DNA of 64,000 bases from Aphelenchoides besseyi (GCA_024699855.1 JAMPIQ010000001.1:2666001-2730000); one strand, 5' to 3'; shown: positions 24,401-36,700, counted from the first letter of the stretch. The notes: generated from the letters alone by a model not told the origin. Numbers and translations are program-made.

Positions 24401-24837
24401 GCTTGCCGATCAGTTGCTTCAATTCGACATCGGGATCCAATTGACGAGTATCGACTTTTAATGTCGATGAAGTTTGATCAATCGCGGCATCTTCTTCGAC
24501 TTTCTTTGCACTGCTCAATTTCACTGATTGAATGGCTGCTTCCAACAGTGCATCTTCGTCCAATTCCTCATCTTCTTTCGCCGTCGTTCTTTTTGTCTTT
24601 CGGTTCTTTCGTTTTGTTGGCCGAGTTTTCTCTGATGATTTGGCCGGCTCCGGAGCATCGTCGTTCTCTTCCATCAACAAAGCAAATTTGGACGGTTTTG
24701 GATGTTTAGAAATATGTTTCTCTTCAACATTCTCGATTTCTTGTTGTTCCTGGTCGAGTTGAAGGTAATTTCGACGGAGATGATTTGAGCCCTACAAGTG
24801 ACTTTAAGCGGATCGATATCTCAAATTGGCTTACCAT
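21441..24837 (-). CDS. TCF25: TCF25/Rqc1 ribosome quality-control factor
   Basis: Homologue of TCF25 (NULP1; yeast Rqc1), a subunit of the ribosome-associated quality-control complex with Ltn1. The start ATG (24835-24837) is the last codon of exon 1; exon 2 begins GSNHLRRNYLQ. A Lys/Arg-rich region (KRKNRKTKRTT) and acidic stretch follow, then DVELKQLIGK, the NPYHLESLLLLTQFYIMQEE block, ALFAVESASF, YQWRDNRVIFNLLW, YNTALQYAKILFAKDLNNDP, and in the C-terminal exons HDLYDPYPPVNSRAS and VGFFGGLFRSINPQ. A last exon (21441-21715) encodes an acidic, unconserved tail ending TSSNAPPS. The 805-nt intron 23176-23980 contains a complete ferritin gene on the opposite strand. Divergent from CASC3. Confidence 0.9.
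23286..23945 (+). CDS. Ferritin heavy-type subunit, nested in TCF25
   Basis: Cytosolic ferritin (MAEPYKAKQNFS start, no signal peptide), the 24-mer iron-storage ferroxidase. Exons: 23286-23393, 23438-23710, a third ending 23789, and 23832-23945. Ferroxidase-centre residues are all present: Glu in INFEFTASYLYLA, Glu and His in EEREHAQKL, Glu in LDLERSNN, Gln in YLRKQVKEI. The third exon is a puzzle: family homology starts at HFTNFLEENYLRKQ, but no AG precedes it in phase; the nearest usable AG (23767-23768) would delete HFTNFLE. No CAGTGN iron-responsive loop is visible in the 100 nt upstream. The AATAAA at 23970-23975 lies next to the TCF25 splice donor of the other strand. Confidence 0.93.
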
Positions 24838-25190
24838 TCTGATGTATCAACAATTATTCATCTGAAACAACAGGATTACTTAATAAGTTGTTGTGTTCTC
24901 AAGCGAACCACAGTGCTTGCAAGCTGCCGAAATCGGACGAGGTTCTCGTTCTGCGGCAAAACAATTTTACTCGGCTTTATTGTTGTGTTTATTTCTCACA
25001 ATTTGTTGATATCCCTCTCATTATAGACAGCCTTTGCCCCTTCCAACTGTTTGCTCTCTGACAAATCACTATCTGAGATAAAGACGTTTATTTTGAAGAG
25101 TCTTTCGGTTTGAACAAATTTCGCGCCTTTCCGAGGATTTTAGGTATACATCTGTACACTTTCAGAGCATTCCAAGCATTCCATCTCAAC
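24838..25190. promoter_or_regulatory. Divergent promoter region, TCF25 / CASC3
   Basis: About 350 nt shared by the 5' ends of two divergent genes. CACTTTCAG at 25157-25165, 27 nt before the CASC3 ATG, looks like an acceptor for a 5'-UTR intron or a spliced leader. No TATA-type element stands out. Confidence 0.4.
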
Positions 25191-27372
25191 ATGAATCTTC
25201 TCAAACGTATCACCAAACGATCGACTTCAGACTCACATTCCAACGAACCGACAGCCAAGTCGAGCGGTGATGTCAAAAGCGACGTTGAAGATTCGAAGGT
25301 TCCAAAATCCGCTGACAATATCGAACCGAACAACGTTGCTGCTGAGGTTGAAGAAAAGTTGAAAATCAATGAGACGGGGCCTCCGAAGTCCGATGAAAAG
25401 ACTGAAACACCTTCAACAGAAACAACTTCAACCGGGCAACCTTCAACCGATGTTCCTTCAACTGAAGGAGTAGAGAAACTGGAAACGACAAATGAGTCCG
25501 AATCAAAGAAAGAAGCGTCAATGGATAACAACAACGAAGGCGTTCTGGATAATAACAACAAGAAAGAAGAGGAAACAACTGAAGTGGTCAACAAATCGGA
25601 AGACGACAAACCCGTTGAGCAAAAAATCGAGACACCGAAATCACCAGTCGAAGAGAAAGTCGAAGAAAATGCTGAGGAAAAAACCGAAACAGTTGTTGAG
25701 GTTGAAGCTCCGAAAGACGATCTAGTTCCTGACGAACCTACGGAGGAAAATAAGACAACCGAAAAAGCAAATGAAGTGTCTTCAGAGTCGGAAGATGAGG
25801 TATATCGTTGAAAATCTTACTGAATAAATTCCACTTCTAATTTCAGGAAAATACTGTCAATGATAAACAGGTGCACGAAGAAGATGATGTGGAAGAGACT
25901 CTGGACGAAGATCAAATCAAAGAGAGCCCCGCTTACATTCCAAAGGGCGGTCAGTTTTACATGCACGATCAAAGACTTGGCGCTTCGGCATCTGAAACTG
26001 AGGCTGAAGAGAGGAAGGAACGTCAAACTCGTGCTGACACGGAAAAATGGTCACACGATCTTTTCGATGAACGTCGACAAGAACCGAAAACTGTTCGTGA
26101 ATTGGAAAACAAATACGGTAAGTGAGTTGTTATCCTTAAGTTATTATCATTGGTTTTACAGGCTACGATATTCGAAGTGGTGAGAAATCAGAAGACAACA
26201 TCACCGCATTACCACCGCAAAATGTTCGTCGTGATCGACAAAACTTTCGCCAAAATCATCGTCCACAAAAACATAACCGTGGATCTCATCGTCAAGTCGA
26301 GAATAACAACGAAGCAACAGGTGATCGTAGGAACAATCGCGGTCATCAACGCCGCAACGAGGCCGAAGATCAATGGCCCGCACTTCCGAGTCAAGAAAAA
26401 CGAGATCAACGTCAAGAGAAGCAACCGCGTTCGAACAATCAAGATCGAAACAAGTCTTTTGAACAAAAGGAAGCCGATCCTTGGGATGAAGAGCCGGCAC
26501 AAAAACACGATCGTCGACAGAACTCCCAACCAAAGAGTCGTCCACAAGTGAACGACAATCGAAATTCGAATCAACGAAAAAACACTCGTCGTAATGAAGT
26601 GAATCAACAAAAAGACAACGACGGTTGGAATGATGATCCAGTGAACGATGTTCAATCGTATCAACCGAAACAAGATGCTTACGATTCCTGGGGATGCGAA
26701 AACGAGCCACACACTCGTACGAATACGAGCAAACAACAAGACGACTTGTGGGATGAACCTGAATGTAAGTTGAATGTACACTTTCTAATATCCTTATTCT
26801 TCAGCAGCTCATAATCGACCTCAACGTTCGAACTTTAATCACCACAGACAACAACCACGAACATTCTTCAATCGTTCCGGTGGAGCTGCCGATGTTCGCC
26901 GCAACAACGATGGTCAATCGCGTCGTTCTGGACATCGCGATGAGCCGAGTGGTGATTTCCGCAATTTGAACAACGCCAAACCGTTATCTCGTCGCGAGCC
27001 TCGTTACTCACGTCAAAACGATGATCAAGGAAATTCGAATTATCTTCAAAACGTAATTTTGGCTTTCGCTCACAAGTAGAATCGTTACTTTAGAATCAAC
27101 GTTATCATCAACAACCTCCTCAGTATCGCGGTAATCGACCTCACGTCAGTCATACGAATGCGATCGTTCCGCCGCCCCAACAAATGACTTTCAACCAACA
27201 ACCGGACAATCAGTTCGGTTCGATGTCGTCGGGAGGATCGCAGATGAGTCACGGCCAAGTCCCGTATCGTCAACCCACCGGCGTTGTCTATTTCGATGGA
27301 CCTCAACAACCGCGTGAATTCGTTCATCGTCGTGATCCTCGACCTCTAAAGTTTACTGCACCGGCAAAATGA
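25191..27372 (+). CDS. CASC3: CASC3/Barentsz, exon junction complex core protein
   Basis: Homologue of CASC3 (MLN51/Barentsz), which clamps eIF4A3 on RNA in the exon junction complex and acts in mRNA localisation and nonsense-mediated decay. Exons: 25191-25800, 25847-26117, 26162-26764, 26805-27052, 27094-27372. A long acidic Glu/Lys/Thr-rich N-terminus is followed by the SELOR region: YIPKGGQFYMHDQR, DTEKWSHDLFDERRQEPKT and ELENKYGYDIRSG, matching the eIF4A3-binding segments. The C-terminal half is Asn/Gln/Arg-rich and unstructured, with a QQPREFVHRRDPRPLKF end. The acceptor of exon 4 is a CAGCAG tandem, so isoforms differing by one Ala are possible. Start taken at the first ATG; an upstream TTG is not needed. 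Confidence 0.93.
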
Positions 27373-27958
27373 TTTAATCACTTCTATGGTACTTTTCAGT
27401 TTGCAGATTTTTCCTTAACTTCTTATCATTGCTCTACAATTGATTTTTATGCCAAACATTTGATTATTTTGCATTACTTAATATTGTATTTTGTTGGTAA
27501 AACCGATTGAATTGTTGTTCTCTCTTAACAAACTGGTTCTTACTGTTGATCTTATTAACAAAACGGACGCAATTTTACTGTTTCTATTACACAAAAAATG
27601 ATTATCGACACAAACTCGGAGGTGTTGTTGGATTTGTTGGGGTAAACGCATTTGCATACTAGCGAAACGGAGGACTGTGAAGACAAAAAAATGCTTTTAA
27701 GCTACGATCTAAACAAGCTACGAGAGTTCGGACCGGCGAACATGAAGACAAGTAGAAGACAGTAAGAGAAATGGGCGATTAGATGGGTTGTTTTTTTGGC
27801 TAAGACGGGAGACCATCAAAACTAAGAGATTATATACGACTTGAGACTTGTTAATTGTATCGAAATAGAGAACGTCTACGTTTCTCCAACTACACAGTGC
27901 AACGAACGCAAAAGGACCTGTCGTTAAAGATTGTGTACGAAAAATGCACGTTCAAGTT
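27373..27958. other. Convergent 3'-UTR region, CASC3 / MAF1
   Basis: AT-rich spacer between two convergent stops. I see 3'-UTR-like sequence and no open frame with family motifs. Confidence 0.5.
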
Positions 27959-28760
27959 CTATTCGTCATCAACCCAAAGTTGCTCCGATGAGATGTCCAA
28001 ACTGGCTGAACGCAACGCTCGACAGCACAAAAAAAGAATTCGTTTCAGATTACGATTCCAAAACATGTAATTGAAAGCCCAAATGCATCCGTCTTCAGTG
28101 AACGGATCGTTCGTGTATTCAGGAATATAACTGAAAGAAAATTCTTGTCCAATATTGAACTCATTGATCCAAGCAACCTGTAGAGAATACATTCGTCGAT
28201 GCGAATCTCCTCGTTGATTACTCCCCAAAAGCGATCTTTCATTTCCATGAACGCGGGTACGGTGGCAATTAGCTTCGCATTGACGTTGGCAATACAATCC
28301 TCGATGTTGGCCAGCGAAAAGCGTTCCGATTTGGTTTGCGAAAAGTCGTAATCGCTGTAACTGAGATTCAAAACCGCAACCAAATTGAAAAGCGTTCGTC
28401 TGGAAACGGTGCCAACCAGCGAGTAATTCTCGTCGGCGTCGTTGTCCGAACCCGACAAACTGACTTCTGATGTGTGCCTCAAACGACCGTTCGTGTTGAA
28501 GTTGCCGAACTGCGATAGATATTGTTCTTCGGGCGGTGACAACGGTTGAAGTTGGTTTTTATCGTTGGAGTTTCTGATGTTTCTTCTCCACTCCTTTTTA
28601 TCTGTGGACACCATTTTACACGAGAAACTTTCGAGTCTAAACAAATTTCCATTAATTTTCTTCGACACGTCGGGCACCTAAAGTCAAGGTCGAAATCTCG
28701 GGCATTGTTTTGCATGTACAGTGATATGGCCTCCAGCGACGCGTTTTCCAATAACTTCAT
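27959..28760 (-). CDS. MAF1: MAF1, repressor of RNA polymerase III
   Basis: Homologue of MAF1, the TOR-regulated repressor that binds RNA polymerase III and shuts tRNA and 5S synthesis. It starts MKLLENASLEAISLYMQ, the canonical MAF1 N-terminus. After an intron, SKKINGNLFRLESFSCKM matches the IIGRIESYSCKM block, LSPPEEQYLSQFG follows, then RRTLFNLVAVLNLSYSDYDF and DRFWGVINEEIRIDECILY. The last exon has DPFTEDGCIWAFNYMFWNRN and LKRILFLCCRAL, the most conserved MAF1 box. About 230 aa, slightly shorter than human because the acidic tail is reduced. Convergent with CASC3. Confidence 0.95.
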
Positions 28761-29508
28761 CGGGCTCTTAGCGGGGCAGAAGCGTGGTTCTAAAAACAAA
28801 TTACTCGCAGTCCTTTTTCGTCGTTGATCAAAACGCGAACACCACGCCGCTTATCGCAATCGAAAACAAGTCAATTTATATAGCGGAAAAAACATTTTAA
28901 GATCAACGTATGTTGTAAACGGTCGCGCACTCGGTCAACGTGAGTGCACGTGATGCCGCTCGCGAGTTGGATTTTCGGCCATGTTCTTGTTTTTGCTGTA
29001 AAATCGATGCTCTTGAGCACTTTGCTTTTGCGTCTGTTTCTCAGTCCAAAGTTCGTTTGATGTGGCGCAAATTTGAAAGTGAATTTCCAGTTCAAAGTGT
29101 TTTCTCGCTCACGTTCAAAGTTGTTTCAACGTGAAAGCAACGAACATTCAGCAATTAAAGTTCAAGTGCTCGATCAAATCAATCAGAACAGACCACTGCT
29201 CTGGTTTGAATCAACTTGACTACAATGAATATTCAAGCTACTTGCCAGTGGGTTTGTTCAGTTGATTTGATTGAATTTCTGGCAAATTTTACAATCTTGT
29301 AGCAGACAATTAACTGATCTTTGATCTCTTTCGTGGCTTCGAGAATCCGAAATCTTATCCCCGACCGACAACTTCAATTGGCAGACAACAGGCCTTGGCA
29401 TTGTGATTCACAGTGTTATAGCTTGAAATATTTCAGTTTTAGCACTGGTGTAAGAATGTAACTTGAGTTTTTATTTGTTACTCTCGACTTAAGTTATTTT
29501 AAAACGAC
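28761..29508. promoter_or_regulatory. Divergent intergenic region, MAF1 / archease
   Basis: About 750 nt between divergent starts. No coding or RNA gene recognised. Presumably promoters and 5' UTRs. Confidence 0.4.
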
Positions 29509-30062
29509 ATGAGTGAGAGTGATGTGCCCGATGTGGCTGAAGTGAAATACGAGGTTTGTTCTCGAGCCATTCGAAAACATGTTTTTTAGTATCTGGATCA
29601 CACCGCCGATGTTCAACTGCACGCGTGGGGTAGTGATTTGAAAGAAGCGATTGAACAGCTTGTGGTTTCTATGTACGGGTACATGGTTTTGGAAATCGAT
29701 ACGGTCGACCGCGTCTACTCCATGGACTTCGAAGCATCCGGTTCGGACATCAATTCTCTGCTGTACAATTTGCTCGATGAGTGTCTATACAACTTCAATG
29801 CCGAACCTTTTTTCATTGGTCGTTGTGTCCAATTGTTGTCGTTGGACGAGAAGAACTTTACGGTGAAAGCTCGAGCCTGGGGCGAATCACTGGATCTGGT
29901 GAGTAGTTTTCGGATATTTATAGATAGCAAACTGATCGTTTTTAGAAAAGCGGGAAACACGTGCCGGGAACGGAAATCAAAGCGATCACTTACTCCAACA
30001 TGCAAGCTAATCCACGACCCAATGATTCCGGTTACGATCTTTTTGTTGTTGTTGACATATAA
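29509..30062 (+). CDS. ZBTB8OS: Archease, cofactor of the RTCB tRNA ligase
   Basis: Archease, which activates and guanylylates the RTCB ligase for tRNA splicing and XBP1 splicing. Exons: 29509-29553, 29590-29898, 29946-30062. It shows KYEYLDHTADVQLHAWG (the family hallmark), EAIEQLVVSMYGYM, SLLYNLLDECLYNF, VQLLSLDEKNFTVKARAWGE and GTEIKAITYSNMQ, and ends LFVVVDI, the DxI terminus with the conserved Asp of archeases. About 155 aa, typical. DDX18 follows after 113 nt with an acceptor-like TTTCAG just before its ATG, so the two may form an operon. Confidence 0.95.
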
Positions 30063-30175
30063 ATCGACGTTATTCTCAATTCTTTTTATTTAACGAAATC
30101 GCGTTTTATTCGCGGACGTGTTGCGTTTATTTTGATCTAAAAAAACTGATAAGTCAACTGACATTTCAGAGCAAA

Positions 30176-32159
30176 ATGAACGTCAACGTGCCCAAAAAGG
30201 TTCTTAGTCGAAAAATGCGAAAACAACGTCGAAGTGCTCCACAAAAGAACGCCAAAGATGACGAGCCGGAATTGAACGATCAACTGGACGAAACCGAGGA
30301 GCCAGAAACCAAGAAAGCGCGAGTTGAAAGCGACGAATCAGCAGAAGAAATAAGCGGTATGATCTATTGTCCTTATCAAATCTAGTTTTGTTTTATAGAT
30401 GCTACTCAAACAGTAAAGTCGTCCATTTTGACCAACACAAAATTCGAAATTCTCAAAGACAAAGTCACGGATCGTACACTGAAGAAACTAGACGCCATGG
30501 GCTACAAGTTCATGACCGAAATTCAAGAGCGTTCTATTCAACCACTTTTAGAGGTACGTACACCAAGCATGTCAATTGTCAATCTGAGATTTAGGGCAAA
30601 GATGTTTTGGGTGCAGCAAAAACGGGAAGTGGCAAAACGTTGGCCTTCCTTATTCCTGCAATCGAATTGCTGTTGAAGTTGAATTGGAAGCAACACAACG
30701 GTACCGGCGTTATTATCATTTCGCCAACTCGTGAACTGAGTATGCAAACGTACGGTGTGGTTAGCGAACTACTTGAAGTTCACACCCAGTTGACTCACGG
30801 ACTGATCATGGGTGGTGCAAATCGACAAGCTGAAGCTCAACGACTCTTGCGAGGAGTTGCGGTGATTGTTGCAACTCCTGGTCGTCTTTTGGATCATATG
30901 CAGGTTAGTAGACGCGGAAAGCTTTTTGAAATCTACCTATTGATTTTAGAATACGGAAGGTTTTGTTTTCAAGAACATGAAATGTTTGGTTATTGACGAA
31001 GCCGATCGAATTCTGGACATTGGATTCGAAATTGAAATGCAACAGATTTTGCGTCGTTTACCCAAAAAACGTCAATCAATGCTGTTTTCCGCAACTCAAA
31101 CACCTAAAGTCGATGAATTGGTCAAACAGGCGCTGCATTCGAATCCCGTTCGTATTGGCGTTGAAAGTAAGGAATCTGATGAAGCAACAGTTGAGGGTTT
31201 GGAACAAGTAAGTACTCAAGGATTCGAAAGGCTTACGAGTTTTTATTCAGGGTTATGTTGCATGTCCATCTGAGAAACGGTTTCTGCTTTTGTTTACGTT
31301 TTGTAGGTCTACAGATTTTCTTTCAGTTCGACATTCAAAAATTTCAGTGAAAAAGAATCGCAACAAAAAGGTTATGGTGTTCTTCTCATCGTGTGCATCT
31401 GTGAAGTATCATCAGGAACTGTTGAATTACATCGACGTACCTGTCATGAGCATTCATGTAGGTAATAAAGTGAGAGATCTTAATCCACTTGTTATTTTCA
31501 GGGAAAACAAAAACAACAGAAACGAACGTGCACATTCTTTTCGTTCTGTCAAGCCAAGAGCGGCATTTTGTTGTGCACTGATGTTGCTGCTCGTGGTTTG
31601 GATATTCCGCAAGTCGATTGGATCGTTCAATACGATCCTCCAGATGAACCGCGAGAGTACATTCATCGAGTTGGACGAACAGCTCGAGGCGAAACCGGAA
31701 CTGGTCACGCACTGCTCATTCTACGACCCGAAGAACTTGGATTCTTACGGTTTTTGAAGGCTGCACGTGTCACGTTGAATGAATACGAGTTTTCGTGGAA
31801 CAAAATACCGAACATTCAACCGCAATTGGAGAAAATCATTTCGCAGAATTACTACTTGAACAAATCAGCCAAAGAGGGATACAAGTGAGTATTAGCTGAA
31901 CATCTCTTTATGACCATTCAAATTCAGAGCTTATGTTCGAGCTTATGACTCTCATGCGTTGAAGCAAATTTTCGATGTGAATACTCTCGATCTTGTTCAA
32001 GTGGCCAAATCGTTTGGTTTCGATGCTCCGCCGTTCGTCGAACTTCCGATTTCGCAGAAGCCAAAAATCAAACCACGTGAGAAGTACAACGGAGCTGGAT
32101 TTCAAAAGAAGAGTGGAAGTAAGAAATTGCACTTCAAAGCTCAAAAAACTTCCAGTTAA
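30176..32159 (+). CDS. DDX18: DDX18/Has1 DEAD-box RNA helicase
   Basis: Nucleolar DEAD-box ATPase (Has1) for ribosome biogenesis. Exons: 30176-30356, 30399-30553, 30596-30903, 30950-31207, 31251-31302, 31348-31457, 31502-31884, 31928-32159. Motifs: Q motif [13 protein letters not shown], motif [33 protein letters not shown], motif II DEAD ([10 protein letters not shown]), motif III SAT (MLFSATQT), [12 protein letters not shown], and motif [11 protein letters not shown]. The C-terminal [14 protein letters not shown] and [13 protein letters not shown] blocks are diagnostic for DDX18. The N-terminus is Lys/Arg then acidic, as in orthologues. ATG is 7 nt after ACATTTCAG, suggesting trans-splicing. 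Confidence 0.96.
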
Positions 32160-32465
32160 TTGAACCACTGATTCCTGATTGTTGTTTCTGTTATTGTTAA
32201 AACTTCTGATTGTTGTAAGATGTTAAGTGATGAAATAAAAAGTTTGCACTTTTGTTAAATTGGTTATAAATGAGCTAAAATTGGCGACCGTTAATGTACT
32301 CTTTTGGTAACCACTTTGCCCACGAATTTCATTGTGACAATCTCGATCAGACAAAACGCCAAGTGGAACGATTTCGACAACAAGCGAATAAATGTTTTCA
32401 TAGAGAATTAGACGTTTGAGTTAATAGTTAGATTTAGAAGTGTTTTGAATTTTGTCTTCTAAACA

Positions 32466-34877
32466 ATGTCAAGACACCGACATTTCCGAAACATCAACGT
32501 CGAGGACGGTGAGCTTCATTTCAAGAGTAATTTCGTTTTTCTTTTTAAGAATTGAACGACGAAGATCCCGATGCCGATTACTACGGCAAGTCAGTGGATG
32601 ATGCTCCGATTTCGGCTGATGCTGGTTCGTTAAAAGTCTCGTTTGTTGACTTGACAGCTTTGTTTCAGCTCAATTTTTGTATCACCGTGAACAGTCGATT
32701 TCCGAAGAAAATGCCAACGATTTTGACGAACAAGAAGGCTACGACGACTACTATGAAAACGACGACGATGAAATGTTCGACATGGACGATGGTAAATTTC
32801 TGTTCTGCGTGGTTTTTATATTTGAATTTAGTCGCTTTTCAAACCAAACAGTCGTCCAGCAAACCGAAAGCTCAACCTAAGAAGACCGCAGCTCCACAAC
32901 AAACAGGACCAAAGAAGGGAATGTTTGCGATTGGAGATGAAGAGAAAGCGAATCGACAATCAAAAGTAATCGACCAATCAAGATATCTGTATCGTTTCGG
33001 TCTTAGAAAACAGCTCCGGTTCCCGCTTTAGAACAACTGAAAATTTCTGAAGTGAAAACACGCCGTGGAACGTCGAAGTCTCCGGCACGAATGACTCCAA
33101 ACGCTTCGTTTCATCAACTCTCAGCTATCGAAGTTGCGCAGAATGCAAACTCAACTCACAAGTAAACGGAAGATTTTCTTTGCCATTTTCGATTTTTTTA
33201 AAGAGAACGACATCGAGATCCAAATGCAAAGCCCCAAGTCAATTTGGTCATCGTTGGACATGTTGATGCGGGGAAATCGACGTTAGTTGGGCACTTGTTG
33301 TATTTGGTAATTACATGATGTCCGATGCTTGTATTTTTTACCTTTTTCAGTTGGGCCAAGTTGACGAAAAAGCTATGAATCGGTACAAACAACAATCGAA
33401 CCGGATCGGGAAAGGAAGCTTTGCTTTTGCTTGGATTCTGGATGATACTGAAGAAGAACGGTAACACTCGACCGATTGCTTTTGTAATGATGGTGCTTCA
33501 GCGAACGAGGAGTTACAATGGACATTGCTCATGCTTCATTCGAGACAACCAAACGTCGATTTAACATTTTGGATGCACCCGGACATCGCGATTTCATTCC
33601 AAACATGATCACAGGTACTTTCACAAGACTTTCTAATTGCAACTAAAAATTTAGGAGCTTCTCAAGCCGATGCAGCTCTTTTGGTTGTAAATGCTTCACG
33701 AGGTGAATTCGAAACGGGTTTTGATTTGGGTGGACAAACTCGTGAACACGCGTTGCTGTTGCGAGCTCTCGGTGTGCAAAAGGTGATGGTTGCTGTGAAC
33801 AAGATGGATACGATTGAATGGAGTCAAGAACGTTACGAAGAAGTGGTGGATGCAATGAAGAGTTTCTTGAAAAAACAAGCCGGTTTTTCGGCTGTGAAAT
33901 TTATTCCAGTTAGTGGATTAGGCGGAGAAAATTTGTTAAGACGCCCAGACAATACACATCCGTTGACTCAATGGTACGATGGACCAACGTTGAGTGAAAT
34001 ATTGGGTAATGAATGCACTGAAGTTTCTTGTCAGTTATTTCTTTTCAGACACTATCGATGCACCATTAAGTGCTGACGATAAACCGTTACGTTTGATTGT
34101 TAACGATGTGGTTAAAACAACGAACAATTCGTTGTCGTTCACTGGCAAAATCGAGACCGGACATCTTGAGAGTGGAGATCGTGTTTATGTACGTGACTTG
34201 TTATCATCGATTACACGAAATGTTTTCAGGTAATGCCAAAAGCAGATGCTGCTGTGGTCAAAGGTAATTGAGTGCGAGTAAACCAACAATTACCGACTTA
34301 TTTCTAGCTGTAAACGTTGCGGATAGCGAATCTCAACACCAATCTGTGAACACTCAAAACGTTTGTTTTGCTGGTGATCAAGTATTGGTCACACTCTCTG
34401 GCGCATTTGAATCAGGATCCGTTTCCTCCGGAAGTGTGATTTGTCGCGGTGGTTCAGAACTTTTAGTTCCAGCTAAACTTTTTGTTGCCAAATTGATTCT
34501 TTTCGATGATGCACTGCCAATCTTGAAGGTGAGTATTGTTGTAATAATTTCTTTCAACGGCACTTTAGGGTTCACGAGCTGAGTGTTATTCTCATGCGAT
34601 TCGTGTGCCGTGTATTGTGGCAAAATTACGTTCGATTATCAACAAACAAAATGGAGAAGTAATCAAAGCAAATCCAAGGTCAGAACTGTATTAGAAGAAG
34701 TATTGAATTGAAGATTTCAGAGTTATCACAAAGGGAATGAGTGCTATTGTGGAGATCTCCACCGACTATCCCGTCTGTGTAGAACCATATTCAAAGACCA
34801 AGCAATTAGGTCGTGTGAGTCTTCGTATCAATGGTCGAACTGTTGGAGCGGGAATTGTTGACGAAATTATCAAATAA
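32466..34877 (+). CDS. HBS1L: HBS1L, ribosome-rescue GTPase
   Basis: Hbs1-family translational GTPase that acts with Pelota on stalled ribosomes. First exon 32466-32508, next from 32550. The N-terminus [20 protein letters not shown] and DYYGKSVDD plus AQFLYHREQ match the HBS1 N-domain (RHRNVRGYNYDED, AAQFIYSRRD). G motifs: [10 protein letters not shown] (G1), [12 protein letters not shown] (G3), [12 protein letters not shown] (G4), and VSGLGGENL. Then EF1A-like domains II and III, ending [20 protein letters not shown]. No alternative Ski7-type terminal exon is visible. Neighbours on the same strand are DDX18 (upstream, 306 nt) and a lipase (downstream, 150 nt). Confidence 0.95.
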
Positions 34878-35027
34878 ATGTTGTTGAATAAAATTTCAAT
34901 AGTTGCCATTAAATGCCCTTCAGTTCGATAAAGAGCTTAACACTGACTAACACGTCGGCTCCTTGTCGTGATAAAAAGAAAAAGCGTAGCAGCAAGCGAA
35001 CGAAAATTACACTTTACGTGCGTGAGC

Positions 35028-36281
35028 ATGTTCTGGTTGCTTAGTTGGTCGGTGATCGGGGTTGTAAATGCGTTTGTTTTGCCGCCTGCCAATTGGACGC
35101 ATCCATTTGACCCAAAATTTGCGGCCGATTTTGCTTTAGATTTTGCATCCGCATCGTAGGTTTCAAGTTGCTTGAGAGCTTCGAATTCTCATTTAACAGC
35201 TATGCTGATGATCCGCTCCCATGCATTGCGAAGCATGGAATGTCGTTGGCAAAGCGAATGGAGCTTCGATGCGACTACTTACCATACGACAAATGTATTG
35301 CGTATGTAGCGTACAATGAAAGGTATATTAGTCGATCAAAAAGTCTTCAATTCTCCGATTTTAGTTACATCGTTTTCTCAGTTCGAGGAACGACCACAAA
35401 ACTGCAGTTGATTACTGAGTTAGTGGAAACAATGACTGCAGTAAGTTCAGTTGTTTGCTGTGTAACTGAAAGCATCATTTCAGCCAAAGCATAAATTTGC
35501 ATTCGGCTCGGTGCAAAGATACTTTTACGTAGCAATGAACGTACGTTTCGTTTTCTTTACCCTTATTGCTTGTTTAAGGCAATTTACAATGAGGGCGGTT
35601 TTGGAAAGTTGTTAAAAAAGTTGAAGAGAGTAATAACGAAAATCGAATGCCAACGATCATACAGTTGATTGCAGACTTATCCAAATGCAACTATTCTCTT
35701 CAGCGGCCATTCGTTGGGTGGTGCAATCGTTTCATTAGCGAGGTAAGATTTCAAATATTGCGGTAATTGAAACTCGTTCAGTTCCATGTTTTCATACGAT
35801 AATCCGCAGATTCCGGTCGATCAAATTCGATTGATTACGTTCGGTCAGCCGCGAGTTGGAAACATGGATTATTCTATTGGTCACGATCTTCATGTTCCGA
35901 ATAGCTGGAGAATCGTACATCGTTTCGATATCGTAGCTCATCTGCCCTACTGTTACGAAACTTTGTAAGCTTTTATAGACGAATATTTTACGAATTGAGT
36001 TTAGATGGAGTCATCGATGTACCGTAAGATTGACATCAAATTCAACTAATTGATAGTTGTAGCCGCTCTACAATCATGGACCCTATCATCACGGTACTGA
36101 AATCTGGTACCCGGGAAACATGACAATAACCGAAGACGCCTATCAGATTTGCACGGGACACCCCCACAACGAAGATGATGCATGCAGCAATGCCGAGTGG
36201 AGGCATTTTAATGTCAACGATCACTTAGTATATTTCGACAAAGACGTGAGTAACAACGGAGTTTTGGGATGTCCAGTTTAA
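35028..36281 (+). CDS. Secreted class 3 (fungal-type) lipase
   Basis: Alpha/beta-hydrolase of the Lipase_3 family, common in nematodes. Exons: 35028-35155, 35200-35322, 35365-35440, 35484-35540, 35579-35629, 35675-35742, 35782-35964, 36005-36023, 36063-36281. N-terminal signal peptide MFWLLSWSVIGVVNAFV. Catalytic triad is readable: Ser in FSGHSLGGAIVSLAS (GXSXG), Asp in WRIVHRFDIVAHLP, His in YHHGTEIWYP. VRGTT and LITFGQPRVGN are also family motifs. The 19-nt exon 36005-36023 is needed to keep frame. About 310 aa. No transmembrane anchor besides the signal peptide. Confidence 0.88.
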
Positions 36282-36700
36282 TTCGTAAATATAAAACAAT
36301 TTTTCTCATAATCTCAATAAATCAACTACTTTTATCTGACTTCCTGATACACGTACAGAAATATTTACAAAGAGACTATTGAACTTCTACTTAAACGTTA
36401 ACATATTAGAAAAACCGGTTAGGAAAATACACGCAGTTAAAACGCAGACTTGAGTAAAATGCACGATAATGAAAATCAAAAGTATTTCCCTGAATTCTAA
36501 GGCTGATCGTTGGTTTAACGCGTCGGTTTGTTGCCTGTAATACAAAAATTTTGAACGCTTTCAAAAGAAAATGTACAGAGTGAAAGTAAAGAAGAAAACG
36601 TTAACGGTAACATAAGGATAAATACTAGGGTTTGAAAATGAATGGAAATGAAATTGTGCAAAACAGATGGGTGAAACAGGAGCTGTGAACAGAGAAGCAA

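Noticed and set aside
25110..25190. N-terminal extension of CASC3 from a TTG codon
   Set aside because: The first real ATG is at 25191 and an acceptor-like TTTCAG lies between, so the extension is likely 5' UTR.
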